Assembly: GCF_027923555.1 (NCBI RefSeq)
Contig: NZ_AP025523.1
Span: 1,652,484-1,716,483 of the forward strand
Direction of reading: 5' to 3'
DNA length: 64,000 bases
Source: Vulcanimicrobium alpinum
Lineage (GTDB): Bacteria; Vulcanimicrobiota; Vulcanimicrobiia; Vulcanimicrobiales; Vulcanimicrobiaceae
Part shown: piece by piece, positions 19,266-28,391 of the stretch
Position numbering within the stretch: position 1 is the stretch's first letter
How the letters are laid out: every line of letters starts with the position of its first letter
Program-made: the position numbers and the translations under genes
Notes under the pieces: model-generated
The model's database searches: none
What the model saw: the letters and a program-made list of their open reading frames with translations, nothing else
What the model was told of the DNA's origin: nothing

Positions 19266-19646
19266 TCAGGCCGGTTCCCCGCCGAGCGCCTGCAGGATCG
19301 CGCGGCGCACCGCGGGTTCGTCCTCATCGTCGAGCGCGCGGGTCAGCAGCGCGCGCGACCACTCCGAGCGCAGGCTCGCCAGCGCATCGACCAGGGTCAG
19401 ACGGGCGGCGGCATCGCAACGTGCCGCTCGCGCGTCGATGAACTCGGGCCACACGGGCAGCGTGCGTCTCGGATCGATGCGCTCGGGCGCGACCAAAGCC
19501 GAAGCGGTGAGGGTTCCCGCAGCCGGAACGAACGTCGGCGCGAACGGGCCGGCCGCCGAGACGGTCACGCGGCGCGGCGCGAAGATCACGATCGCCATCA
19601 AAACGGTGCCGGCGACGGCGAGGATCGTCGGCAATTGCAGCATCAT
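19266..19646 (-). CDS. Small membrane-anchored protein with HEAT-like C-terminus
   Basis: A 126-aa protein with an N-terminal membrane helix (LPTILAVAGTVLMAIVIFAP), a proline-rich middle and a helical C-terminal part (RLTLVDALASLRSEWSRALL, AVRRAILQALGGE) resembling one or two HEAT repeats. Function is unknown. Its start overlaps the end of the 899-aa gene by 4 nt (ATGA at 19643-19646), indicating translational coupling, and it ends 12 nt before the stalk-domain gene. The coupling suggests the three products work together at the membrane. Confidence 0.65.
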   Translation of the reverse strand: MMLQLPTILAVAGTVLMAIVIFAPRRVTVSAAGPFAPTFVPAAGTLTASALVAPERIDPRRTLPVWPEFIDARAARCDAAARLTLVDALASLRSEWSRALLTRALDDEDEPAVRRAILQALGGEPA

Positions 19647-22342
19647 TGGGCCGCTTCCGCAACGCGTGCCGATGCCTCACACGCAGTGAGGAGCGCGCGT
19701 CGCGCTTCGTCGAGCGCCTCGCCGGCCGGTGCGGCGAGGGCGCAATCGAAGAGCTCGAGCGGCGCGCCGGCGTACCGCAGGAGCGTCGCATCGAGCGCGG
19801 CGGCATAACCGTCGAGCGCGGCGCCGACGCGCGCATCGTCATCGCAGCGCCGCGCGATCAGCGCGGTCTGCGCGCGCAGCGCGTCGGGAGCCCCGAGCGG
19901 GGAATCGTGCAACGACGCGAGCAGTGCGCGCGCGTCGTTCACCGGGACGATCGCGGCGGCGTCCGATGCAGCCGTTCTTCCGGATGCGCTCGTCACGCGC
20001 GCATCGCGCGTCGAGATTAAGGCCGTATAGAACGCGGCGATCGCGTCCCGCAGCGTCGCATCTTCGACGTCCGCTGCCGTGACGGCGAAGCCCGGGATGC
20101 GCAGCTTCACGAAGAGTCGATCGAGCACGTCGGTCTGCGCGCAGCGAAATGCGGCGTAAGCGGCGGCCGCCGCAACGTCTCCGGCTTCCAGCGCGGGCGA
20201 CGGTTCGTCGGGGACGAGCACGCGCAGCGCCGTCAAGTAGGTCGCGAGACCCGCGCCGTCGGCGGTGTGCAGCATGCACGCGATCGCGTCGATCCGGTCC
20301 GCGCCGAGCGCAAGCGCTGCGCCGAAGGGCCGGTCTGCCCGCGCTCCGTTCGTCTTATCGACGGCGAGCGGCAGGACGTCGATATCGTCGAGAACGAGCG
20401 TTGCGCGGGGGTGCATCGTCGTCGTGAGCGGCATCGTCGCGCTCACCGGTTCCGGCTCCTGGGGCACCGGTACCGTCGCTTCCGTTGCAGCCGCGGCGAT
20501 CTCGTCGAGCGTCGTGCATATCGGCAAGACCGGCGCATCGATCGCATATGCCGCATCGGCGGCCCGCACCGCAAACGGATCGCAATCGATGACCGCAACG
20601 CGTCGCGCGGCGAGCTCGCTCGGGTGCGCATCCGCCGTGACCTCACAGCTCGCGAGAAGGTCGATGCCGAGCTGCGCGTCGGCGATCGCGGACCACCCGA
20701 CCCTGACGCGCGTGCCGCCGCGGACGTCGCGCAGCACGACGCCGTCTTCGAGCGGCGCGCCGTTGGCGCGATCGAACAGCCCGCGTCTATCGACCGTCGT
20801 CGATCCGCCGACGTAGCGCGCACCGTCGAGCGCCGCGCGCACGAGCAGCGTCTCGGCATCCGTGACGACGTTGATCGACGCGACGACGGCGAACGGAGCG
20901 CCGGCGGTCACCTGCGCCGGCGCGTCGACGGTCACGCGGACGGCCGGCGCGTCGTCGGGGGCGGCGTCGCGCGGTGACCGCTCCGTGCACGCGGGGGAAC
21001 CGACGATGAGATACCGTTCCGCATAGGCGACGTCACCGTCGTCGTCGCACGCGGCAAAGGCGAAGCGCCGCAACGTGCCGGCGGCCTCGTCCGGCACGCG
21101 CTGCGAGAGCGCGACGCGCGCGATCGTCCCGGCGGCGAGATCGACGGCCGCAGGCTGTGGCGATGCGTCATCGCCCGTTGCGTGCACGCGCAGCGACTCC
21201 GTCCGGTCGCCGAGGTTGACGAGTTCAACAACGAAGGTCGCCGTTGCGCCCGGTGCCGCTTCGCCGGGCCCTGAAACGATGCGCATGCGGACGTCGCGCA
21301 GCGCGTGCGCAACGAGCGGGGCTTCGAGCGCCGTGCCGCCGGCGTCGATCGCAGCGGTGTACGTGACGCCGTCGCAGGGCACGTCGACGGCGAACGTCAG
21401 GGCGCACGCGGCGCGCGCCGGCACGCGCGCGATGACGAGCGCCGGAGCGGCGCCGACGCCGTCGACGCGTGCGACCGCACCGGCCGGCGGTTTGCGCCGC
21501 ACGCGCGAGAGCGGCATGCCGTCGATAGCGAGCGATCCGTCGACGATCCGCAGCGGCGCCGGGATCGCCATGCGCACCGGGACGTCGGTCGCATCGGCCC
21601 AGCCGTCGTTGGCGAGCGTCACCAGCACGTCGCTGCGGCGCCGGCCGGGGCGCACCTGGACGCGCGCGGCGAGCGCGGCCTCCGGGACGACAGCGTTGCG
21701 GGCGGGCACCGCGTGCTCTTCGCCGTCGCCGGTGCGCACGCGAACGTCGGCGGCCCGCAGCTCGTCCACCGCTTCGACGATCGTCGCCTCCAGCGCGGCG
21801 TGGAGCGTTCCGCCGGGATCCAGTCGCTCGACCCGCACCGTCTCCTCGCTGCCCGCACGCGCCCGCGTGCCGGCCGGTGCGCCGATTCGCAACGTGACGT
21901 CGTGCGCGGGACCGTCGCCCTCGTTGGTGACCGCAACGGAGACGCGAACGCCGTCGGTGCCGAGCGGCTCGACCGTCGCACCGCTCGCATCGCCCGACAG
22001 CAAGGGCCGGCAGCGCAGGACGATCGTCGCCGCGTTCGTTTCCAGCGTCCGGTCCGGCAACGCGAGCACGGCGCGCGCGCAAAACCGCGTGCCGTCGTCG
22101 AAGCCGCCCGGGAGGCGGACCTCGAGCGACGCGACGAGGTCGGTGCCCGGTGACGCCGGCTCGATGTCGACGCTCAGCGCGCCGAGCGGCACGAGCGCAT
22201 CATCGCAGACGAAGCGTACGCTCGCGGCTGGCGTCGGCGTGCGTCCGTGGTTGCGCGCGCGGAAGCGGATGCTGACGACGTCGCCGGGATGCCCGGCGCG
22301 CGGGACGATCTCGACGGCATGCAAGGTCGGGGATGCGATCAC
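19643..22342 (-). CDS. Large protein with tandem DUF11/CARDB-like beta domains and helical C-terminus
   Basis: An 899-aa protein of unknown function. The first two thirds contain repeated Ig-like modules of about 110-130 aa marked by FRARNHGR, VAVTNEGDGPAHDVTLR, VTLANDGWADATDVPV, VELVNLGDRTESLRV and a last module near VTVDAPAQVTAG; these resemble DUF11/CARDB cell-surface repeats. The last third (from about 690) is Ala-rich and helical. No signal peptide or membrane helix is seen at the ATG at 22342, although such repeats are usually extracellular. The next gene starts within its stop codon. It is divergent from the Crp/Fnr gene across 115 bp. Confidence 0.7.
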   Translation of the reverse strand: MIASPTLHAVEIVPRAGHPGDVVSIRFRARNHGRTPTPAASVRFVCDDALVPLGALSVDIEPASPGTDLVASLEVRLPGGFDDGTRFCARAVLALPDRTLETNAATIVLRCRPLLSGDASGATVEPLGTDGVRVSVAVTNEGDGPAHDVTLRIGAPAGTRARAGSEETVRVERLDPGGTLHAALEATIVEAVDELRAADVRVRTGDGEEHAVPARNAVVPEAALAARVQVRPGRRRSDVLVTLANDGWADATDVPVRMAIPAPLRIVDGSLAIDGMPLSRVRRKPPAGAVARVDGVGAAPALVIARVPARAACALTFAVDVPCDGVTYTAAIDAGGTALEAPLVAHALRDVRMRIVSGPGEAAPGATATFVVELVNLGDRTESLRVHATGDDASPQPAAVDLAAGTIARVALSQRVPDEAAGTLRRFAFAACDDDGDVAYAERYLIVGSPACTERSPRDAAPDDAPAVRVTVDAPAQVTAGAPFAVVASINVVTDAETLLVRAALDGARYVGGSTTVDRRGLFDRANGAPLEDGVVLRDVRGGTRVRVGWSAIADAQLGIDLLASCEVTADAHPSELAARRVAVIDCDPFAVRAADAAYAIDAPVLPICTTLDEIAAAATEATVPVPQEPEPVSATMPLTTTMHPRATLVLDDIDVLPLAVDKTNGARADRPFGAALALGADRIDAIACMLHTADGAGLATYLTALRVLVPDEPSPALEAGDVAAAAAYAAFRCAQTDVLDRLFVKLRIPGFAVTAADVEDATLRDAIAAFYTALISTRDARVTSASGRTAASDAAAIVPVNDARALLASLHDSPLGAPDALRAQTALIARRCDDDARVGAALDGYAAALDATLLRYAGAPLELFDCALAAPAGEALDEARRALLTACEASARVAEAAQ

Positions 22343-22457
22343 GCCGGACGCGGTGCCCGGGCAGCGCCCTGGCTATCGCCCCCTCGTTACCTCAACGGCG
22401 GTGAGAACGCTCGCGGCCGCAGGGCGGTTCGCGGGTGCTCTCCGAAGGGACGAGGTG

Positions 22458-23138
22458 ATGATCGACCTGTCGACCCTCCGGCGGATCCCGCTGTTCCGGG
22501 ACTTCTCCGACGAGCAGTTGTCGCAGGTGCTGGCAACCGTCGCCGAGCGACGGTTTCCGAAGCACCAGTTCATCGTGCGTGAGGGCGAACCGGGCGATAC
22601 GTTCTTCGTGATTGCGGCGGGTTCGGTCGCCGTAGTGCGCGTCGCGGCGGACGGCCGCGAGACGATTCTCTCGATCCTCAAGGAAGGCGACTTCTTCGGC
22701 GAGATGTCGATGTTCGATTCGTCGCTGCGTTCGGCGTCGATCAAGACGCTGACCGACGTCGAAGTCGGTGCGGTGCGGCGCGACGACTTCCTGGGACTGA
22801 TCGACCGCAACCCGCAGATCGGGAAGCTGCTGGTGATCGAGCTCTCGGAGCGCTTGCGGGCTGCCAACGCGCTGATCGCGGCGACGACGTCGCAAGACAT
22901 CCGCGCGCGGCTCGCATCGTTACTGCTCAACCTCGCCGAGCAGTTCGGCGAGTCGGTCGACAACGGCACGCGGATCACGCTGCGGCTGACCAACCAAGAG
23001 ATGGCGAACATGATCGGCACGACGCGCGAGACGGTGAACCGGACGTTGAACCGTTTCTGGGACGATCGCCTCGTCGACATGCGCACCGCGCACGTCATCG
23101 TCACCGAACCCGAGAAACTCCGCGCGCTGATTCCGTAA
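22458..23138 (+). CDS. Crp/Fnr family transcription regulator
   Basis: A 226-aa regulator with an N-terminal cyclic-nucleotide-binding domain (about 10-120: GEPGDTFFVIAAGSVAVVR, GDFFGEMSMFDSSLRSAS) and a C-terminal winged helix (about 150-220) whose recognition region is NQEMANMIGTTRETVNRTLNRF. There are no N-terminal cysteines for an Fe-S cluster, so it is not an Fnr oxygen sensor; the GEM...RSAS region keeps the phosphate-binding-cassette form, so cAMP or a related ligand is possible. The ATG at 22458 follows a GAAGGGACGAGG-rich stretch. It lies divergently beside the 899-aa gene, which it might control. Confidence 0.9.
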   Translation: MIDLSTLRRIPLFRDFSDEQLSQVLATVAERRFPKHQFIVREGEPGDTFFVIAAGSVAVVRVAADGRETILSILKEGDFFGEMSMFDSSLRSASIKTLTDVEVGAVRRDDFLGLIDRNPQIGKLLVIELSERLRAANALIAATTSQDIRARLASLLLNLAEQFGESVDNGTRITLRLTNQEMANMIGTTRETVNRTLNRFWDDRLVDMRTAHVIVTEPEKLRALIP

Positions 23139-23172
23139 CTGCGTCCCCGCCGGCGCGGGCACCGCTCGGGGC

Positions 23173-24345
23173 ATGCCCGCGCTGGTGGAATCCGCAGCGG
23201 CCGGAGCCGCGCTCGTGCTCGGCGCCGGGAGCGTCGCGATCGCGCTCCGGGCGCAGGCGAGCGCCCGCGCCGATCGGCTCGCCCTGCGGCTCGCCCGCGA
23301 GCGGGAGGCGGCGTTCGTCGAGGCCGCGCGCCGGCTCGCCGATGCGGCGCGTGACGGCGTCGACGCGGTGCGCGACGAGATCGCGCGCGCGACGGCGGCC
23401 TCGGCACCGGTCGTGGACGGCGTCCTGGTGTACGACGAACGTGACGGTGCGCTGCGCTGCGTGCGCGCCGACGGCGCACGATTCGCCCATTACGCCGGGT
23501 CGCAGATCGCGCTCGATGATCCGCATGCGCCCGCCGCCCGGGCGCTCGCCGCGCGTCATCGGATCACGCTCGCTGATGCCGGCGTGCGCCCGATCCACCC
23601 CGCCGACGTCACCGTCGTGGCAATCCCGCTCGCATTCGACCCGGGCGGCGCCGCGGTGCTGGCCGTCGCGTCGCGCACGGTGCTCGATCGCGAGACGCAG
23701 GACCGGCTCGTCACGCTGGGCGATCAGGCATCGCCGGCGTACCGCCTTGCGCGCGAACGCGAACGGGACCGCCGGAGTGCCGAGTACGACGGGCTCACGG
23801 GGTTGCTGACGCCGCGCGCGTTTCGGCGGCGGCTCGCGCGTCTGGTCGAGCGCGCGCGGTTCGTTCCCGGCGGTGGCTGCGCGCTCGCCTTTCTCGATAC
23901 CGACCGCTTCAAGGAGTGGAACGACGCGTACGGTCACGCGTGCGGCGACGCCCTGCTGCGCGAGATCGCCGCAGAACTGCGAGCGGCGGCGCGCTCTGCC
24001 GACGATCTCGCGGCGCGCAACGGCGGCGACGAGTTCTGCATCGTCTTCGCGGCTGCCGGCAAAGCGGACGCGATCGAACGCGCCGAGACCCTGCGCCGCC
24101 GCATCGCGGCGCTCGACTTCGAACGGCTGCGCCCCGGCGGCGCCGCGCGCGTTGTCTCGGTGACGGCGTCGATCGGGGTCGCGGTGCTGCAGAGTGACGC
24201 TGCGAACGCGAGCGAGCTGCTCGAGCGAGCCGACGCCGCGATGTATCATGCGAAACACACCGGGCGCGACGGCGTGTCGTACGTCCGAGCCGACGGGACG
24301 TTCGCGCGCTTCGGGAGCGCGGCGGTGCCTGCCGGCGCACGCTGA
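23173..24345 (+). CDS. Diguanylate cyclase with GAF-like sensor region
   Basis: A 390-aa enzyme predicted to make c-di-GMP. It has an N-terminal membrane-like helix (about 8-28), a charged coil, a GAF-like region (about 60-190) and a GGDEF domain (about 200-370). The active-site motif GGDEF is intact at 284-288, and D/DxxxFKxxND is seen as LDTDRFKEWNDAYGH. The inhibitory-site pattern RxxD upstream (RSAD) is present, so product inhibition is likely. It is 34 nt downstream of the Crp/Fnr gene and probably co-transcribed. One predicted c-di-GMP receptor (PilZ) is encoded at 60608. Confidence 0.92.
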   Translation: MPALVESAAAGAALVLGAGSVAIALRAQASARADRLALRLAREREAAFVEAARRLADAARDGVDAVRDEIARATAASAPVVDGVLVYDERDGALRCVRADGARFAHYAGSQIALDDPHAPAARALAARHRITLADAGVRPIHPADVTVVAIPLAFDPGGAAVLAVASRTVLDRETQDRLVTLGDQASPAYRLARERERDRRSAEYDGLTGLLTPRAFRRRLARLVERARFVPGGGCALAFLDTDRFKEWNDAYGHACGDALLREIAAELRAAARSADDLAARNGGDEFCIVFAAAGKADAIERAETLRRRIAALDFERLRPGGAARVVSVTASIGVAVLQSDAANASELLERADAAMYHAKHTGRDGVSYVRADGTFARFGSAAVPAGAR

Positions 24346-24425
24346 ACGTCGGCGCTCGCGCGGCCGGGTCGCGCGGCGGCAGCGTCGAATCTCGCCGGGA
24401 TGTTCGCAGCCCGTGCGGTGCGGCG

Positions 24426-26813
24426 ATGAGCGCGACGCGCGTCGACGTGCTCCCGCATCTGAAGACCGCGCGTTTCGATCGCGCGCTGTCGTACCGGCTG
24501 CCGGACGGGATGCGCGTGCAGACCGGCGACATCGTCCGCGTCCCGCTCGGGCCGCGGACGGTGTTCGCCTACGTCGTCGGTGAACCCAAGCCGGCCGCGG
24601 ACGATGCGTCACTGCGCGAGATCGCGGAGCGCGTCGACGGGCCGCGCGCGTTCGACGCCGACGGCCTGGCGCTGGCGCGCTGGATCGCCGACGCGTACCT
24701 CTGCTCCTTGCGCGAAGCGCTCGGTGCGGTCGTGTTGGCGGCGGCGATCCCGCGCACCGTCGACCGGTTCGTACCGCGCGGCGATCCGCCCGAGATCGCG
24801 CGCTTCAAGCATGTCCCCGAACGGCTCGTGCGGCTGCTGTGGAACGACTTTCGCGACGGCGTCGGGCCGGACGTTCTGTTGCGCCATCCCGAGGCGCGGC
24901 GAGCCGGTGACCGCGCGACGCTGCTGCGCGCGCTCGATGCGCTCGTGCGCGCGGGCGTGCTGGACCGCCGGCGTACCGTCGCGCAGGCACGCGTCGGCAC
25001 CGCGACGGTGCGGATTCTGCGAACCGGCGCGGCACCGATCCGCGGGAAGAAGGCGGAAGCGCTGGTCGCGCACGTCGCCGCGTCCGGCGAGCTGCGCCGC
25101 AGCGACGCGCTGCTGGCAGGATTCTCCGATGCGGTGATCCGCCGCGTCGTGCTGGCCGGAGCGCTCGTCGAGGAGCAGCGCGACATCCGGCGCGAGCGGC
25201 ACGCGCGCGTCGCGCTGCCGCCGTATCAGCCGACCGACGAACAGCGCGAAGCGATCGCACGGCTCGCCGGCGCGATCGACGCGCGGACGTTCTCGCAGCT
25301 CCTCCTGCACGGCGTCACCGGGAGCGGCAAGACCTTCGTCTACCTGCACGCGATCGCGCGCGTCCTCGCGCGCGGCGGGCGCGCGATCGTCCTCGTTCCG
25401 GAGATCGCGCTCACCCCGCAAACCGCGGCGCGATTCGAGGCGGCGTTCGGCGACCGCGTTGCCGTGCTGCACTCCGCGCTCTCCGATCGCGAACGTTTCG
25501 ACGCCTGGCAGGCCGCGGCGCGCGGCGAGATCGACGTCGTCGTGGGCGCGCGCAGCGCGGTGTTCGCGCCGCTCGGCGACGTGCGGCTGATCGTCGTCGA
25601 CGAAGCGCACGAGAGTTCGTATCGCCAGGACAGCACGCCCCGCTACGACGCCGTCGCCGTCGCGCGGGAGCGGATGCGGCGCGCGAACGGGGTCGTCGTT
25701 TTGGGCAGCGCGACGCCGGCGCTCGAAGACTACGCGCGCGCGAAGGCGGGCCGCTTTCCGCTGGTGCGCCTGGTGCACCGCGCGACGGCGCAGCCGCTGC
25801 CCGCGGTGCGCGTCGTCGACATGGGCGCCGAGTTCGGCTCCGGGAATCGCCGCGTCTTCTCGACGGCGCTCGCCGAGGCGATCGCCGATCGCATCGCGCG
25901 CAGCGAGAAGACGGTGCTGTTCATCAATCGCCGCGGCAGCGCGCGCTTCGTGCTGTGCCGCGCGTGCGGCGAGGTCCCGGAGTGTCCGCGCTGCTCCACC
26001 TCGCTGACCGTGCACCGGAGCGAGAACCTGCTGCGCTGCCATTGGTGCGATTTCCAGCGCGCGATCCCGGAGGTGTGCGCGTCGTGCGGCGCCGGTCCGG
26101 TGCGCGAATTCGGCGCCGGGACGCAGCGCGTCGCCGACGAGGTGGAACGGCTCTTCCCCGACGCCGTCGTGGTGCGCATGGACTCCGACACGACAACGCG
26201 CGTCGGCGATCACGCGCGCCTGCTCGAGCGCTTCGCCGACGAGGGCGACGTGCTCGTCGGCACGCAGATGGTGGCGAAGGGGCTCGACTTTCCGCAAGTC
26301 ACCCTGGTCGGCGCGGTGGCGGCGGATCTCGATCTTCACGTCGCCGATTTCCGCGCGGCGGAACGGACGTTCGCGCTGCTGACGCAGGTGTGCGGACGCA
26401 GCGGCCGCGCGCGCGCCGGCGAAGCGATCGTGCAGACGTATGCGCCCGAGCACCCGGCGATCGTGTACGCGTCGAAGCACGACTACGACGGCTTTGCCGC
26501 GGTCGAACTGCGCGAGCGGCGCGCCCTGCATTGGCCGCCGTTCACGAAGCTTGCGATGCTCGGCGCGATCGGCCGTTCGCGGCGCGCGGTCGAGACGGCG
26601 ATCGCGCGCTGGGCGGCGCCGCTGCGGGGCGTCGACGGCTTCGAGGTGCTGGGGCCGGCACCGTACCCCGTCGCGCGCGTGAACGACGAGTGGCGCTACC
26701 GTATCGCGGTGAGGACCAAGGCGCTCGAGCGCCTCCGGGCGGCGATCCGAGCCGACGTCCTGCCGCTGGCCGACGCCGTCGAGGGCGTGCGCCTGACCGT
26801 CACGATCGAGTGA
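24426..26813 (+). CDS. priA: Primosomal protein N' (replication restart helicase PriA)
   Basis: A 795-aa superfamily 2 helicase that reloads the replisome at stalled forks. The N-terminal 3'-DNA-binding domain (about 1-105) is followed by Walker A (GVTGSGKT, 296-303), DEAH at 392-395, GSATP (motif III) and helicase motifs V-VI (GTQMVAKGLDFPQV, QVCGRSGRA). The zinc region between motifs has eight cysteines (CRACGEVPECPRC, CHWC, CASC). Length is typical. It starts with ATG at 24426, 80 nt after the cyclase gene. Confidence 0.97.
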   Translation: MSATRVDVLPHLKTARFDRALSYRLPDGMRVQTGDIVRVPLGPRTVFAYVVGEPKPAADDASLREIAERVDGPRAFDADGLALARWIADAYLCSLREALGAVVLAAAIPRTVDRFVPRGDPPEIARFKHVPERLVRLLWNDFRDGVGPDVLLRHPEARRAGDRATLLRALDALVRAGVLDRRRTVAQARVGTATVRILRTGAAPIRGKKAEALVAHVAASGELRRSDALLAGFSDAVIRRVVLAGALVEEQRDIRRERHARVALPPYQPTDEQREAIARLAGAIDARTFSQLLLHGVTGSGKTFVYLHAIARVLARGGRAIVLVPEIALTPQTAARFEAAFGDRVAVLHSALSDRERFDAWQAAARGEIDVVVGARSAVFAPLGDVRLIVVDEAHESSYRQDSTPRYDAVAVARERMRRANGVVVLGSATPALEDYARAKAGRFPLVRLVHRATAQPLPAVRVVDMGAEFGSGNRRVFSTALAEAIADRIARSEKTVLFINRRGSARFVLCRACGEVPECPRCSTSLTVHRSENLLRCHWCDFQRAIPEVCASCGAGPVREFGAGTQRVADEVERLFPDAVVVRMDSDTTTRVGDHARLLERFADEGDVLVGTQMVAKGLDFPQVTLVGAVAADLDLHVADFRAAERTFALLTQVCGRSGRARAGEAIVQTYAPEHPAIVYASKHDYDGFAAVELRERRALHWPPFTKLAMLGAIGRSRRAVETAIARWAAPLRGVDGFEVLGPAPYPVARVNDEWRYRIAVRTKALERLRAAIRADVLPLADAVEGVRLTVTIE

Positions 26814-26825
26814 CGTCGGAAAACA

Positions 26826-26854
26826 GCGAAGCCGCCCCGGAAGGGCGGCTTCGC
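26826..26854 (-). terminator. Intrinsic terminator between convergent priA and rpsT
   Basis: A perfect 12-bp stem (GCGAAGCCGCCC 26826-26837 with GGGCGGCTTCGC 26843-26854). On the minus strand it is followed by TGTTTTCC, a usable T-tract, so it best serves rpsT; on the plus strand it follows priA by 12 nt but lacks a strong T-run. Confidence 0.75.
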
Positions 26855-26879
26855 GTTCGGGCTGCTGGGGTCGAGCGCG

Positions 26880-27116
26880 TTACTTCGCGAGCGCTCTGGC
26901 GAGACGCGACTTCTTGCGCGCCGCCTTGTTGGGGTGGATGATCCCCTTCGATGCCGCTTTGTCGAACTGGGCTTCGACCGACGATGTCACCGCGGCGTCT
27001 TTCGCCGCCTTCGCCTTCTTGAACAGGGTCTTCAGGCGGGTTTTCGTGTCGAGATTCCGCACCGTGCGCTTTTCGCTCTGGCGCACCCATTTGACGGCGG
27101 CTTTGATATTGGGCAC
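26880..27116 (-). CDS. rpsT: 30S ribosomal protein S20
   Basis: A 78-aa basic, helical protein that binds 16S rRNA early in 30S assembly. It has the S20 pattern: MPNIKAAVKWVRQSEKR at the start (S20 proteins typically begin MANIKSA...K), a central FKKAKAAKD, and KGIIHPNKAARKKSRLAR at the C-terminus. It is slightly short for the family (usually 83-90). No strong ribosome site lies before the ATG; S20 genes often have unusual starts. It is transcribed towards priA with a shared terminator. Confidence 0.96.
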   Translation of the reverse strand: MPNIKAAVKWVRQSEKRTVRNLDTKTRLKTLFKKAKAAKDAAVTSSVEAQFDKAASKGIIHPNKAARKKSRLARALAK

Positions 27117-27164
27117 GAAGAGTAGATTACCACGTTGCGTCCCTCCCGGTCAAAGGGTCCCGCG

Positions 27165-28052
27165 TCACGTCGCCCCCTCGACGGCGATCTCCGCGTAGGA
27201 GGCATAGCGGCTCGGCGCGATCGTCCCTGTTTCCACGGCCGCACGGACGGCGCAGTCGGGCTCGCTGAGGTGCCGGCAGTTCGCGAAGCGGCACGCCCGG
27301 GCCGGCTCGCGCATCTCAGGGAACAGCCAGGCGAGCTCGGTCGCCGGCATCGGGTCGAGGGTGAACTCGCCGATCCCGGGGCTGTCGATCAGAAAGCCGT
27401 CGCCCAGCCGAAAGAGCCGGGCCGTGCTCGTGGTCTGCCGCCCGCGCCCGAAGCGCGAGAGATCTCCCACCACACCGATCCCGCCGAGCGCGCGGAAGAT
27501 GCTCGATTTGCCGACGCCGGAGTTGCCGACCAGAAGAGCGCGGCGGGCGGCCAATTGGGTGCGGAGGTCGTCGATCCCGCGGCCCGTTTTCGGCTGCAGC
27601 ACGATGGTCGGGACGCCGATCGCTCGGTACAGCCCGCTCACCCGATCGGCCGCGCCCTCGCCGGCGAGGTCGGCTTTGGTGAGAAGAAGCAGCGGCGCGA
27701 CGTCGTGCTGGGCGGCGAACGCCAGCAGCCCGTCGATCATCGTGAAGTGCAGCGGCGGATCGACCAGCGCCGCGACGATCGCGATCGTGTCGACGTTCGC
27801 CGCCATCGTTTTGACGCGGCCGCCGCCGGTGCGCCGCACCAGGGTGAAACTGCGCGGCAGCACGGCGTCGATGACGACCCGCTCCCCATCGATCGTCTGC
27901 GCTTCCACGAGATCGCCGGGGGCGAGCATCGCGTGGCGCGCGCCCTTGCGCAGCGACGCCGGGCGGGGTTCGTCTTCGTCCGATGCCACGATCCACGCGG
28001 CGTTGCGGCCGACCGCGATCACGCGGGCCCGGCGGAGTCCGTCCTCGCTCAC
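27165..28052 (-). CDS. rsgA: Ribosome small-subunit GTPase A (RsgA/YjeQ)
   Basis: A 295-aa GTPase acting late in 30S maturation. It has an N-terminal OB fold (about 5-70), a circularly permuted GTPase domain in order G4 (LTKAD), G1 (GNSGVGKS), G3 (DSPGIGEF), and a C-terminal zinc domain with CRFANCRHLSEPDC. The GTG at 28052 is chosen because it places the OB fold right at the N-terminus; the frame is open further upstream but the extension is shadow sequence. The start is 19 bp from that of the plus-strand small gene at 28071, so both promoters would lie within the other gene. Confidence 0.95.
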   Translation of the reverse strand: MSEDGLRRARVIAVGRNAAWIVASDEDEPRPASLRKGARHAMLAPGDLVEAQTIDGERVVIDAVLPRSFTLVRRTGGGRVKTMAANVDTIAIVAALVDPPLHFTMIDGLLAFAAQHDVAPLLLLTKADLAGEGAADRVSGLYRAIGVPTIVLQPKTGRGIDDLRTQLAARRALLVGNSGVGKSSIFRALGGIGVVGDLSRFGRGRQTTSTARLFRLGDGFLIDSPGIGEFTLDPMPATELAWLFPEMREPARACRFANCRHLSEPDCAVRAAVETGTIAPSRYASYAEIAVEGAT

Positions 28053-28070
28053 GCGAAGGTCGTCGAGACC

Positions 28071-28391
28071 GTGATCGTCGCCCGGACCGTCCACATCGCC
28101 GACCCGCTCGCCCGTGCGAACGTCGTCGAGGCGTTGGCGGGAGCAGGCGCGCCGGTCGGCGTCATCGAGGTCACGCGCGACGGTTCGGCGGTGACGGTGC
28201 GGTTCGACGACGCGATCACGCCGAGCGATCTGATCGACGACCTGGTCGCGATTGAGTCGGTGCTGGTCCCGGAGTGGACGCCGAACGACCTCGCTCTCGA
28301 GGACGCCGCCGCGATCGCCGCCGCCGGGCTCGGCGACCCCGACCTCGACGCCGACCGCATCCTCGAAGCGCATCTGGGGACGCGCTCGTGA
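28071..28391 (+). CDS. Small protein of unknown function, coupled to cdaA
   Basis: A 106-aa acidic protein with an alpha/beta pattern (VIVARTVHIADPLARANVVEAL, GVIEVTRDGSAVTVRF, SDLIDDLVAIESVLVP) that looks like a compact ACT-like or similar fold followed by a helical tail. No family was recognised. The start is a GTG at 28071 with a weak ribosome site; the frame is open upstream into rsgA. Its stop overlaps the GTG start of cdaA (GTGA, 28388-28391), so the two are translationally coupled. That position makes it a candidate partner or regulator of c-di-AMP synthesis, which is inference. Confidence 0.55.
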   Translation: MIVARTVHIADPLARANVVEALAGAGAPVGVIEVTRDGSAVTVRFDDAITPSDLIDDLVAIESVLVPEWTPNDLALEDAAAIAAAGLGDPDLDADRILEAHLGTRS

